A DNA stretch of 64,000 bases from CALDTK01 sp963837005 (GTDB taxonomy: Bacteria; Bacteroidota; Bacteroidia; Chitinophagales; Saprospiraceae): contig CAWIMC010000001.1 in the NCBI GenBank assembly GCA_963837005.1, positions 1,612,001-1,676,000 of the forward strand, given 5' to 3'. Shown here piece by piece: positions 58,086 through 64,000 of the stretch (positions within the stretch are counted from its first letter, which is position 1; each line of letters opens with the position of its first letter). The notes under the pieces were generated by a model that was given only the letters and a program-made list of their open reading frames with translations, was not told where the DNA came from and made no database searches. The position numbers and the translations under genes are program-made.

Positions 58086-59249
58086 ATGGGGATTAGCGTA
58101 CGCTTGCGATTGACCTGTTTGGCGATGGCGGTTTTGGCGGCAGCCTGCAGCGAAGAGAGCTTCGATGTTGGAGTCTCGCAAGCGCTAGCCGTACCTGTGG
58201 TCGGGGCAAGAGACCTCGTCCACGACTCTATCGCACTCGAGGCACCTCGCGTGCCTTGCGCCACGGGCGAGACGTTCTCCAGTGACACCTACGATTTCTT
58301 ACTCGAAGGTCGCGAGGGCTACCACGTGATCGCGAGGATCGACACCGGAGAAATCAGGCCGATCGCTTTCTTGCGTGTTCCTGGCACCTCCGAATTAAGC
58401 GCCGTTGGCCCCGTATTACTCACCAACTCGTACGCTGATATCGTGCGGCTAAAGCTGGACCTCGCTGGAGGAACCGTAACGGTCACCAGTGCTCTACCGA
58501 ATGCGTTGGCCCCCGCGAACGGCTTCCCCGTCGACGACTCGGAGCTTGTTACGGGTTTCGAGGTTCGTGTCGTGCCCGTACAGCAGACCGCCGATGGGAT
58601 GGTACTGGCCGCGTGGCGGTGCGAGACCTGTTTCGAGCAAATCGAGACCGGCATACCCAGCAATCAATCGGGTGAAGTGACCATCATCACGAGCGACCGG
58701 ATGGCGGCGTTAGCACTCAGCGGTTTGAATGCCTTCGTTGGCGACGGACAGCGGCTAACGGCGTACCAGTCGATCGGGGAGACTTTCGTTAAAACCAACG
58801 ACCGGAACTTCGACGATCCGATCACTGCACTCGTGACCGTAAATGGCGGCTTGCTCGCCGATATCGGGTTCGGGAAAGCAATTGTCTCGACGGACGACCT
58901 CTCCTCGCGAAACCTGTCGGCCACGGTGGGTACCTGTGATTTTGCCGTCGCCGACGCAGGCCTCGTAGCAGTAACGCGCAATACCAAAGCCTCCTGTGGC
59001 TCGAAGCTCACCGCTGGCCTCCAGGTGCTCTATGGTGCGCCGACCGCGCAGACGCTAAACGTAATCGGGACGATAGCCCTGTCCGAGGTTCGCGCACTCG
59101 CAATATATGGTGACGACCTTTTTGCGGCTGTCGGTCGCACGGTCACGGTCTTAGGACGCGAACCCACTCAGGCCGACCGCTACATCGTCCGACAGAAACA
59201 GCTGTTGACCCTTCGCGTTGCCTATCGACCAAATCACCGTGAGCACTGA
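58086..59249 (+). CDS. LVIVD-like lipoprotein, copy 2 (paralogue of the gene at 56130)
   Basis: 387 residues with a lipoprotein signal (LRLTCLAMAVLAAACSE). It is a diverged copy of the product encoded at 56130: GREGYHVIARIDTGEIRPIAFLRVPGTSEL parallels the REGYHLLDN...FLRVPGATHM region, TNSYADIVRLKLD parallels SDSYADMLVLDF, and VTGFEVRVVPV parallels VGFEEQEVTFV. It lacks the well-formed LVIVD blocks near the C-terminus that copy 1 has. A GGCA-loop hairpin element lies in the signal peptide, encoding VLAAA. The function is unknown. Confidence 0.72.
   Translation: MGISVRLRLTCLAMAVLAAACSEESFDVGVSQALAVPVVGARDLVHDSIALEAPRVPCATGETFSSDTYDFLLEGREGYHVIARIDTGEIRPIAFLRVPGTSELSAVGPVLLTNSYADIVRLKLDLAGGTVTVTSALPNALAPANGFPVDDSELVTGFEVRVVPVQQTADGMVLAAWRCETCFEQIETGIPSNQSGEVTIITSDRMAALALSGLNAFVGDGQRLTAYQSIGETFVKTNDRNFDDPITALVTVNGGLLADIGFGKAIVSTDDLSSRNLSATVGTCDFAVADAGLVAVTRNTKASCGSKLTAGLQVLYGAPTAQTLNVIGTIALSEVRALAIYGDDLFAAVGRTVTVLGREPTQADRYIVRQKQLLTLRVAYRPNHREH
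58131..58145 (+). repeat. Dispersed mini-hairpin element, GGCA loop
   Basis: GTTTT-GGC-GGCA-GCC in the signal-peptide region of LVIVD-like copy 2, encoding VLAAA. The identical 15-mer recurs at 61149 on the other strand. Confidence 0.6.
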
Positions 59250-59644
59250 CGCCGATGATCGCCTCAGGCTCGCGTTGGAGACAGCTGCGGGGATTCAGCT
59301 ATACAGGACCAACGCAGCTGGAACTTTAGAGCCGAGCGGCTTTTTAGCTCGCTCAGCCGCCTGTCAATGAAAGATGACTTGATATAGTGCAGAAGCGTCG
59401 CGGGTTTCGATTGGCGATAGGCTACCGATCTAGTCTGCGTCAATACTGCAGTCGTAACGCTCATCCCCGCGAGCCTACACGGAGTGATCTCTTCGCGTTC
59501 ACAGGAAGTTTTCGACGGGCCGACAACAGCATGGGTTGCTTAGGCTTCAATGACTAGGCTTCCTACTTCATAGGAGTAGGACACACCTGCGGTTGCAGCG
59601 GCTAGGCCTTGACGAGGGCGATCTACTCGCGTGAAGCAGAACTG
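59250..59644. other. Gene-free stretch of 395 bp
   Basis: Between convergent genes. AGCCGAGCGGCTTTTT at 59330-59345 could be a weak terminator for the lipoprotein gene, and TCCTACT/AGTAGGA at 59561-59581 forms a short hairpin. Apart from these I see nothing with clear function, and no coding frame. Confidence 0.5.
59330..59345 (+). terminator. Weak rho-independent terminator candidate
   Basis: A 4-bp stem AGCC/GGCT with a GAGC loop followed by five T, 81 bases after the LVIVD-like copy 2 stop. Confidence 0.35.
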
Positions 59645-60643
59645 TTAGCGCCCGCTGGTCCTGGGACCTCGCTCCAAGAGCGCTTTCGTAGCCCGAATGC
59701 CATCCTCCTCGCTGGTGACCTGACCTTCATACTCGATCCCGACGAAGCCCGTGTACCCGTGGGCTACGACTGTATCCATCATGCGGGGAAAGTCGATCAG
59801 CGTCTCGTTGCCCTCGGCGTCGAAGTCAAAGCTCTTCGCACTCACGGCATGCGCGTACGGCATCCACATCCCGACAGCTGCGTAGGTGCTGTCACGTGGG
59901 ACCTCGTCTTTGCAGCCCGAAGTCCAGTCGTTGGCGACGTTGCGCTCGCGGCAGAAGTTGCCAAAATCCGGAAGGATACCGACGTTGTCCATGTCGACGG
60001 CCGCCATCATGTCCCGGAGGAACCGTGGGTCCGACGAGTTACTGCCGTGGTTCTCGACGACGACGTTGACGTTCTTAGTTTTGGCGTAAGCCCCTAGTTC
60101 CTTGAGGCTCGCTACGCTGATCTCGTGCATTTGCTTGCGGTCACCTTGTCCGCCAGCGTTGAGGCGAACCGTAGGGATCCCACTATTGGCTGCGGCGTCG
60201 ATCCAGACCTTATGGTTCGCGATGGCGCGTTTGCGCTCGGCGGCCTTCGTGGACGAGATATTGCCTTCGCCGTCGATCATGATGAGCACCTGCGTGATGT
60301 CGACGGCCTTCGCGGCGGAGTCGAGGCGGGACATAACCGCGAGCGCTTTTGCACGGTGGGCAGCGGGGTCGTCGTTGGGGCCAGCGAGGTCGTTGCGGTA
60401 GACCTGCGAGACATATTCGATACCGTCGAAGCCCATCGCCTTCGCGTCGGCGGGGAAGGCGTAGGGATCAGCTCCAGCACCGTACTTCTTATGGAGCGAC
60501 CACTGCGCTAGGGAAATCTTGTACGGAAGTTCTACGGCCGCCGCGGGGGCGTCCATGACATCGGATTCTACCACGGCGGGCTCGGTGGTGTTACAGGCGG
60601 CGAGTCCGAAGAGGCCGGAGAGGAGGAGTAGAGGGAGCTTCAT
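59645..60643 (-). CDS. Sugar phosphate isomerase/epimerase-like TIM-barrel lipoprotein
   Basis: 332 residues. The lipoprotein signal KLPLLLLSGLFGLAAC leads into an AP-endonuclease-2/xylose isomerase-like TIM barrel: PYKISLAQWSLHKKYGAGADPYAFP, AKAMGFDGIEYVSQ, NVVVENHGSNSSDPRFLRDMMAAVDMDNVGILPDFGNF, then a terminal VAHGYTGFVGIEYEGQ. Glu, Asp, His and Glu at the ends of strands could bind a divalent metal. A lipid-anchored member is unusual because most relatives are cytosolic, but secreted ones occur in Bacteroidota. It probably acts on a sugar or inositol derivative with the MFS and Gfo/Idh/MocA neighbours. One hairpin element with GTAA loop encodes AYAKT. Confidence 0.82.
   Translation of the reverse strand: MKLPLLLLSGLFGLAACNTTEPAVVESDVMDAPAAAVELPYKISLAQWSLHKKYGAGADPYAFPADAKAMGFDGIEYVSQVYRNDLAGPNDDPAAHRAKALAVMSRLDSAAKAVDITQVLIMIDGEGNISSTKAAERKRAIANHKVWIDAAANSGIPTVRLNAGGQGDRKQMHEISVASLKELGAYAKTKNVNVVVENHGSNSSDPRFLRDMMAAVDMDNVGILPDFGNFCRERNVANDWTSGCKDEVPRDSTYAAVGMWMPYAHAVSAKSFDFDAEGNETLIDFPRMMDTVVAHGYTGFVGIEYEGQVTSEEDGIRATKALLERGPRTSGR
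60078..60092 (+). repeat. Dispersed GNAA mini-hairpin element, GTAA loop
   Basis: GTTTT-GGC-GTAA-GCC in the isomerase-like gene, encoding AYAKT on the minus strand. Confidence 0.75.
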
Positions 60644-60667
60644 GAAAAGGCGTTTGTCGGGAGGGGA

Positions 60668-62029
60668 TTAACGTGCGGAGGCGGGAGTGGCGAGGTCTGA
60701 TCCGGAGACATGCGCACCGGAAAGCTCGGAGGCCGTCTGGCGGTTGCGTACCCAAAAGTAGAGCGCTGTAAATAAGCCAATGAGGATGATGGGGAAGATC
60801 ATAATCTGCGCGAGCGTTGCTTGTCCGGCAGCTAGGTTGATGGCGTCGAGCGCTCCTTCCGGTAGCTCAGCCGTCGTGAGGTCTATCTCGGCGGCTTCGG
60901 GTCCGAGGGTGGCCACGGCAGCCTCCGTCTTGTGTTGGTCGATCCACCCACCGATGATCGGGAGCCAGAGCCCGGAGCCGAGCATGCCCGCTCCGCCGAC
61001 CAGCGAGAGGCCGAGCGGTCCCGACTCGGGGACGTACTCCGCGGCCAGACCGACCATCGTCGGCCAGAAATAACAGATGCCGAGGGCGTACACGATGGTC
61101 GCAATGTAGATGGCGGGCCCCGTGAGCGTGCTCAGGAGGAAAAGTCCGGCTGCCGCCAAAACAGCGGACAGGAGCAGCACGCCGACCGGGTTGAGGCGGT
61201 GCACGAGCGGTCCGGCGAAAAACCGACCCGTCGCCATGATACCAGAGGTGAGCAGCAACAGCACGATGCCGTTAGCACCGGCGTCTGAGAGGATGACGTT
61301 GATCCACTGCGTGGCACCGAATTCGGTGGTCGCGGTGAGCGTCATACAGACGGCAATGAAGACAAACAGGAGGCTGAATACCCCACGCACGTTGCGTCCG
61401 GTGTCTGCGGCAGCCCCGACGCTGCGCGGGAACTCCTGGCCGGCGATGAGGAAAGCGTAGGCGGCCGTCGGCAACAGCATCGAGGCGATTTTGACTTCCC
61501 AACCGACGTTCATCTGGGAGAGTCCGAGCGCGACCAGGGACCCAATGACGATACCGCCAGGAAACCAGACGTGGAACTTATTGAGCATCTGCGTCTGCTT
61601 CTCAGGGTACATCCCGGCGACGAGCGGATTGCACGCTGCCTCCACGGCCCCGTTGGCGAAGCCGATGAAGAAGGTCGAGATCATCAATCCCCAGTAGCCG
61701 CCCGACAGAATGGTTAGGCCGAGGCCGAGGACGTGGCTCGCGAAGGCGATCCAGAGCATCGTTTTTGGGCCCACCTGATTGTAGAGCAGTCCGCCGACCA
61801 TCATCGCGATCGGGAAGCCGTAGAAGGCCATAGCGCTGATCTGCCCGAGCGCCTTGTTGTCGAGCCCGAATTCGGCCCCGATCTCCGGCAGAATCTCCGC
61901 CCGAATCGCGAACGTCATCGCCGTCACGATAAGGGCGACGCAGGACGCGAGGAAGAGGCGGTCGCGGTTGGCGGGGACCCCGGGGAGGGCTCCACCTGCG
62001 GATAGGTTGTTGTCGATGATGGTAGCCAC
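60668..62029 (-). CDS. Major facilitator superfamily sugar transporter
   Basis: 453 residues with 12 predicted membrane helices. The first is preceded by a polar N-terminus of about 25 residues. LDNKALGQISAMAFYGFPIAMMVGGLLYNQVGPK contains the loop 2-3 signature region. GGIVIGSLVALGLSQMNVGWEVK and FANGAVEAACNPLVAGMYPEKQTQMLNKFH, with an acidic residue and asparagine in the helix, resemble FucP-like sugar:H+ symporters. Its stop is 24 bp from the start of the isomerase gene on the same strand, so both are probably co-transcribed. A GGCA-loop hairpin element encodes VLAAA. Confidence 0.88.
   Translation of the reverse strand: MATIIDNNLSAGGALPGVPANRDRLFLASCVALIVTAMTFAIRAEILPEIGAEFGLDNKALGQISAMAFYGFPIAMMVGGLLYNQVGPKTMLWIAFASHVLGLGLTILSGGYWGLMISTFFIGFANGAVEAACNPLVAGMYPEKQTQMLNKFHVWFPGGIVIGSLVALGLSQMNVGWEVKIASMLLPTAAYAFLIAGQEFPRSVGAAADTGRNVRGVFSLLFVFIAVCMTLTATTEFGATQWINVILSDAGANGIVLLLLTSGIMATGRFFAGPLVHRLNPVGVLLLSAVLAAAGLFLLSTLTGPAIYIATIVYALGICYFWPTMVGLAAEYVPESGPLGLSLVGGAGMLGSGLWLPIIGGWIDQHKTEAAVATLGPEAAEIDLTTAELPEGALDAINLAAGQATLAQIMIFPIILIGLFTALYFWVRNRQTASELSGAHVSGSDLATPASAR
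61149..61163 (-). repeat. Dispersed mini-hairpin element, GGCA loop
   Basis: Minus strand GTTTT-GGC-GGCA-GCC in the MFS gene, encoding VLAAA. Identical to the copy at 58131. Confidence 0.6.
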
Positions 62030-62116
62030 GGGCAGAATTTAAGGCGGTATTTGCGGGCCTAAGAAAACGACAATTTACGGATGTAGGCCTTGGCCGTCGA
62101 AAAAGATGCTCTGGCC

Positions 62117-62124
62117 TACCTTCC
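62117..62124 (+). promoter_or_regulatory. Possible -7 element TACCTTCC abutting the oxidoreductase start
   Basis: The octamer ends six bases before the ATG at 62131. The 100-bp gap to the divergent MFS gene must hold both promoters. Confidence 0.35.
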
Positions 62125-62130
62125 CCCGGT

Positions 62131-63306
62131 ATGAGTCAACAACAGTTTAGCACGGCGGGACGTCCGCTGCGCATGGGAATGATCGGCGGGGGCCCCGGAG
62201 CTTTTATCGGGAACGTCCACCGCATGGCCGCTCGCCTCGACGGAGGTATCGAACTCGTCTGTGGGGCATTTAGCTCTTCGCCCAAGCGAAGCCGCGAGGC
62301 CGGCCGCGACCTCTTCCTACCCGCCAACCGCGTGTACGGCAATTGGGAAGAGATGATCGAACGCGAGGCCGCCCTGCCCCCCGGCGAGCGCATGGACTTC
62401 GTGAGCATCGTGACCCCGAACCACCTTCACTTTCCACCCGCTAAGGCTGCCCTCGAAGCGGGCTTCCACGTCATCTCCGATAAGCCCATGACCCTCGACG
62501 CCGCCCAGGCCGAGGCCTTGGTGGCCCTCGTCGAGGAGACCGGCCTCGTCTTCGGACTCACGCACAACTACACCGGCTACCCGATGGTGAAGCAAGCCCG
62601 CGCCATGGTGGCCGGTGGTGCATTCGGAAAGATCCGCCGGGTGCTGGTCGAGTACCCGCAAGGATGGTTCTCGCACAAACTCGAAGACACCAACCACAAA
62701 CAGGCCGCCTGGCGCTCAGATCCGGCCAAGTCGGGGGCGGCTGGCGCGATCGGCGACATCGGCACGCACGCCGAGAACCTCGCGACCTACATCTCCGGCA
62801 AGCGCATCGAAAGTCTTCTGGCCGAGACCAACATCTTCGTGCCCGGTCGCGCCCTCGACGACGACGCCTCGGTGCTGCTCCGCATGGAGGATGGGGTGCG
62901 AGGACTGCTCTACTGCAGTCAGATCGCCGCCGGTGAGGAGAATTCGCTCCGTATCCGCGTCTATGGCGAGACCGGCGGTATCGACTGGAAGCAGATGGAG
63001 CCCAACACCTTGCGCGTCACGCGACACGAAGGCCCGGCAACTATTCTGCGGACCAACGTCGGTGAACTTGCCCCTATGGCAAAGGCCGCCGCGCGCCTCC
63101 CGGCGGGTCATCCCGAAGGCTTCATCGAGGCCTTTGCGAATATCTACCTGGGCATCGCGCAAGCCATCCGCGCGTACCACGGTGAGCCCGTCCCGGAGGA
63201 AGGGCTGCTGGACTTCCCGGATGTCTACGACGGACTCACGGGGATGCGTTTCATCGAGGCTGTCGTCGAGAGTTCGGCAGACGGCAACGTCTGGGTAGAT
63301 TTGTAG
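62131..63306 (+). CDS. Gfo/Idh/MocA family NAD(P)-dependent oxidoreductase
   Basis: 391 residues. The Rossmann motif MGMIGGGPGAFIGNVHRMAA is near the N-terminus. DFVSIVTPNHLHFPPAKAALEAGFHVISDKPMTL holds the conserved K of the EKP-like motif (here DKP). The substrate-binding half contains GDIGTHAENLATYISG with the catalytic-type histidine. Family members oxidise sugars or cyclitols such as inositol. It diverges from the MFS transporter and isomerase-like genes, and together they form a likely catabolic set. The substrate cannot be named from the sequence. Confidence 0.92.
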   Translation: MSQQQFSTAGRPLRMGMIGGGPGAFIGNVHRMAARLDGGIELVCGAFSSSPKRSREAGRDLFLPANRVYGNWEEMIEREAALPPGERMDFVSIVTPNHLHFPPAKAALEAGFHVISDKPMTLDAAQAEALVALVEETGLVFGLTHNYTGYPMVKQARAMVAGGAFGKIRRVLVEYPQGWFSHKLEDTNHKQAAWRSDPAKSGAAGAIGDIGTHAENLATYISGKRIESLLAETNIFVPGRALDDDASVLLRMEDGVRGLLYCSQIAAGEENSLRIRVYGETGGIDWKQMEPNTLRVTRHEGPATILRTNVGELAPMAKAAARLPAGHPEGFIEAFANIYLGIAQAIRAYHGEPVPEEGLLDFPDVYDGLTGMRFIEAVVESSADGNVWVDL

Positions 63307-63310
63307 ACGT

Positions 63311-64000
63311 ATGAGAGCGAGACAGCTACTTACGATCGCGATCCTCGGACTGGTGTCTCTCGGGGCGGCAGCCGCACAGGGGTTTACCCGAAGCGATGCG
63401 CGTTTTGCCGAAAGGCATGCCTTCAAGACCGCCAGCAACGAGCGCGTCATCCGAACTTGGTACCACTACACTGTAAGTAAAGTAGGCAACAAGTACGCCG
63501 TACGGACCTTTTTCCCGGAGACCGGCGCCCTGACGAGCTATTACACCTACTTCGACCCGGCCCTCGAGATTCTCGATGGCCCGTACGCGATCTACAGCGA
63601 TGACGGGCAGGCTAGTACGCGCGGCAGCTACGCTCGCGGCCATTTGACGGGCGAGTGGGCGACGGCCAGCGGCGACCAGGTTCTGGAGCAAGGGACATAC
63701 GACGCCGGTCTGCGCGTTGGGGTCTGGACGCAGTACTACCCTACTGGTCAGACCAAGAGCAGCTTTACCTTCGACGGTGGCGAAGAACTCGGGGCTTACG
63801 CGCTTTACGACACTATGGGCGTCGTGCTCGACACCGGCAACTCGATGTTTGGCGAGCGCTACACTAGCCTACCGGATGCTGAGTTCGAACAGCGACGCGG
63901 GCGCTCCATCATTGACCAGTTTCCGTGTTTCGGCGACTGTGATCCCCATCTTTCTACCGCCGACCGAACCGACGCCAGTGGCCTCGCCGTAAGCCAGTAC
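63311..64000 (+). CDS. Secreted MORN-repeat-like protein, truncated by the window edge
   Basis: The frame is open from ATG 63311, four bases after the oxidoreductase stop, to the window end: 230 codons without a stop. A signal peptide (RARQLLTIAILGLVSLGAAAAQ) is followed by blocks of the form TSYYTYFDPALEILDGPYAIYSDDGQ, GEWATASGDQVLEQGTYDAGLRVGVW and YYPTGQTKSSFTFDGGEELG, which resemble the antitoxin/MORN-like YwqK repeats. Such repeats often precede a TonB-like C-terminal domain in this phylum; here that end is not visible. A swapped-stem hairpin element encodes RFAERH after the signal peptide. Confidence 0.75.
   Translation, partial: MRARQLLTIAILGLVSLGAAAAQGFTRSDARFAERHAFKTASNERVIRTWYHYTVSKVGNKYAVRTFFPETGALTSYYTYFDPALEILDGPYAIYSDDGQASTRGSYARGHLTGEWATASGDQVLEQGTYDAGLRVGVWTQYYPTGQTKSSFTFDGGEELGAYALYDTMGVVLDTGNSMFGERYTSLPDAEFEQRRGRSIIDQFPCFGDCDPHLSTADRTDASGLAVSQY
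63402..63416 (+). repeat. Dispersed mini-hairpin element, swapped stem GCC/GGC, GAAA loop
   Basis: GTTTT-GCC-GAAA-GGC in the truncated MORN-like gene. Confidence 0.75.

Noticed and set aside
59609..60097. Plus-strand open frame opposite the isomerase-like gene
   Set aside because: Antisense shadow of a clearly coding gene, made by GC-rich codon positions.
583..63416. Element as a KOPS-like or Chi-like oriented motif
   Set aside because: Copies are nearly equal on both strands, with no switch in orientation across the window.
1..64000. tRNA, rRNA, CRISPR arrays, prophage or IS elements
   Set aside because: No cloverleaf-like segments, regularly spaced repeats, transposase or phage genes were recognised on either strand by eye.

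Overview
The window looks like chromosomal DNA of a fairly GC-rich member of the Bacteroidota, most like the Saprospiria/Lewinella group. The lineage is inferred from family content, not from a marker search: a MurF-alanine racemase fusion, a tandem set of three SurA/PpiC-type foldases, a CarboxypepD_reg-type TonB receptor next to a PorV/PorQ-like barrel, a CotH protein ending in a type IX secretion (T9SS) sorting domain, an isolated atpD-atpC pair, a CarB that lacks the MGS domain, and AT-rich TAnnTTnG-like promoter elements without Shine-Dalgarno sequences. I see no rRNA, tRNA, CRISPR array, prophage or insertion sequence.

Layout. 1-5.5 kb: end of an esterase, pepA, an ATP-grasp enzyme, a small membrane protein and an ABC exporter gene broken by a one-base frameshift. 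5.6-12.3 kb: CotH/T9SS protein, ubiX, comEC, a PepSY-like lipoprotein, a TPR protein, then about 550 bp without genes. 12.3-19.2 kb: atpC-atpD and, divergently, three genes of a YehL/YehM-type MoxR module (DUF5691, MoxR ATPase, DUF5682). 19.2-26.6 kb: a minus-strand row purH-coaX-outer membrane protein-two paralogous TPR proteins-scpA. 26.6-33.5 kb: murF-alr fusion and the foldase trio. 33.8-38.3 kb: POT transporter, DUF4230, DUF3108 and a flippase-like membrane protein. 38.3-40 kb: ruvC, a HIT protein and greA. 40-49 kb: PorV-like barrel, a 1394-residue secreted protein and a TonB-dependent receptor, probably one operon. 49-56 kb: hydroxyacid dehydrogenase, carB, four tandem Uma2 genes and a cupin-like gene. 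56-59.3 kb: two paralogous LVIVD-like lipoproteins flanking a small barrel-like protein. 59.6-64 kb: sugar-type isomerase lipoprotein, MFS transporter, Gfo/Idh/MocA oxidoreductase and a truncated MORN-like protein.

The most striking signal is not a gene. A 15-base element, GTTTTGGCGAAAGCC, occurs 13 times exactly, and at least 20 more times as variants. It reads as GTTTT followed by a tiny hairpin with a 3-bp stem and, in most copies, a GNAA loop. Stem variants change on both sides (GGC/GCC, GCC/GGC, GAC/GTC, AGC/GCT), and loop variants (GAAA, GGAA, GTAA, GGCA, GACAA) all begin with G and end with A. Both strands are used about equally, and most copies lie inside unrelated genes, where they leave AFAKT, VLAKA or VLPKG-like pentapeptides. 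This suggests a dispersed element acting as (single-stranded) DNA. Its function is unknown. Candidates are a DNA uptake signal (comEC is present), a RAYT/HUH-enzyme target, or a replication or nucleoid site.
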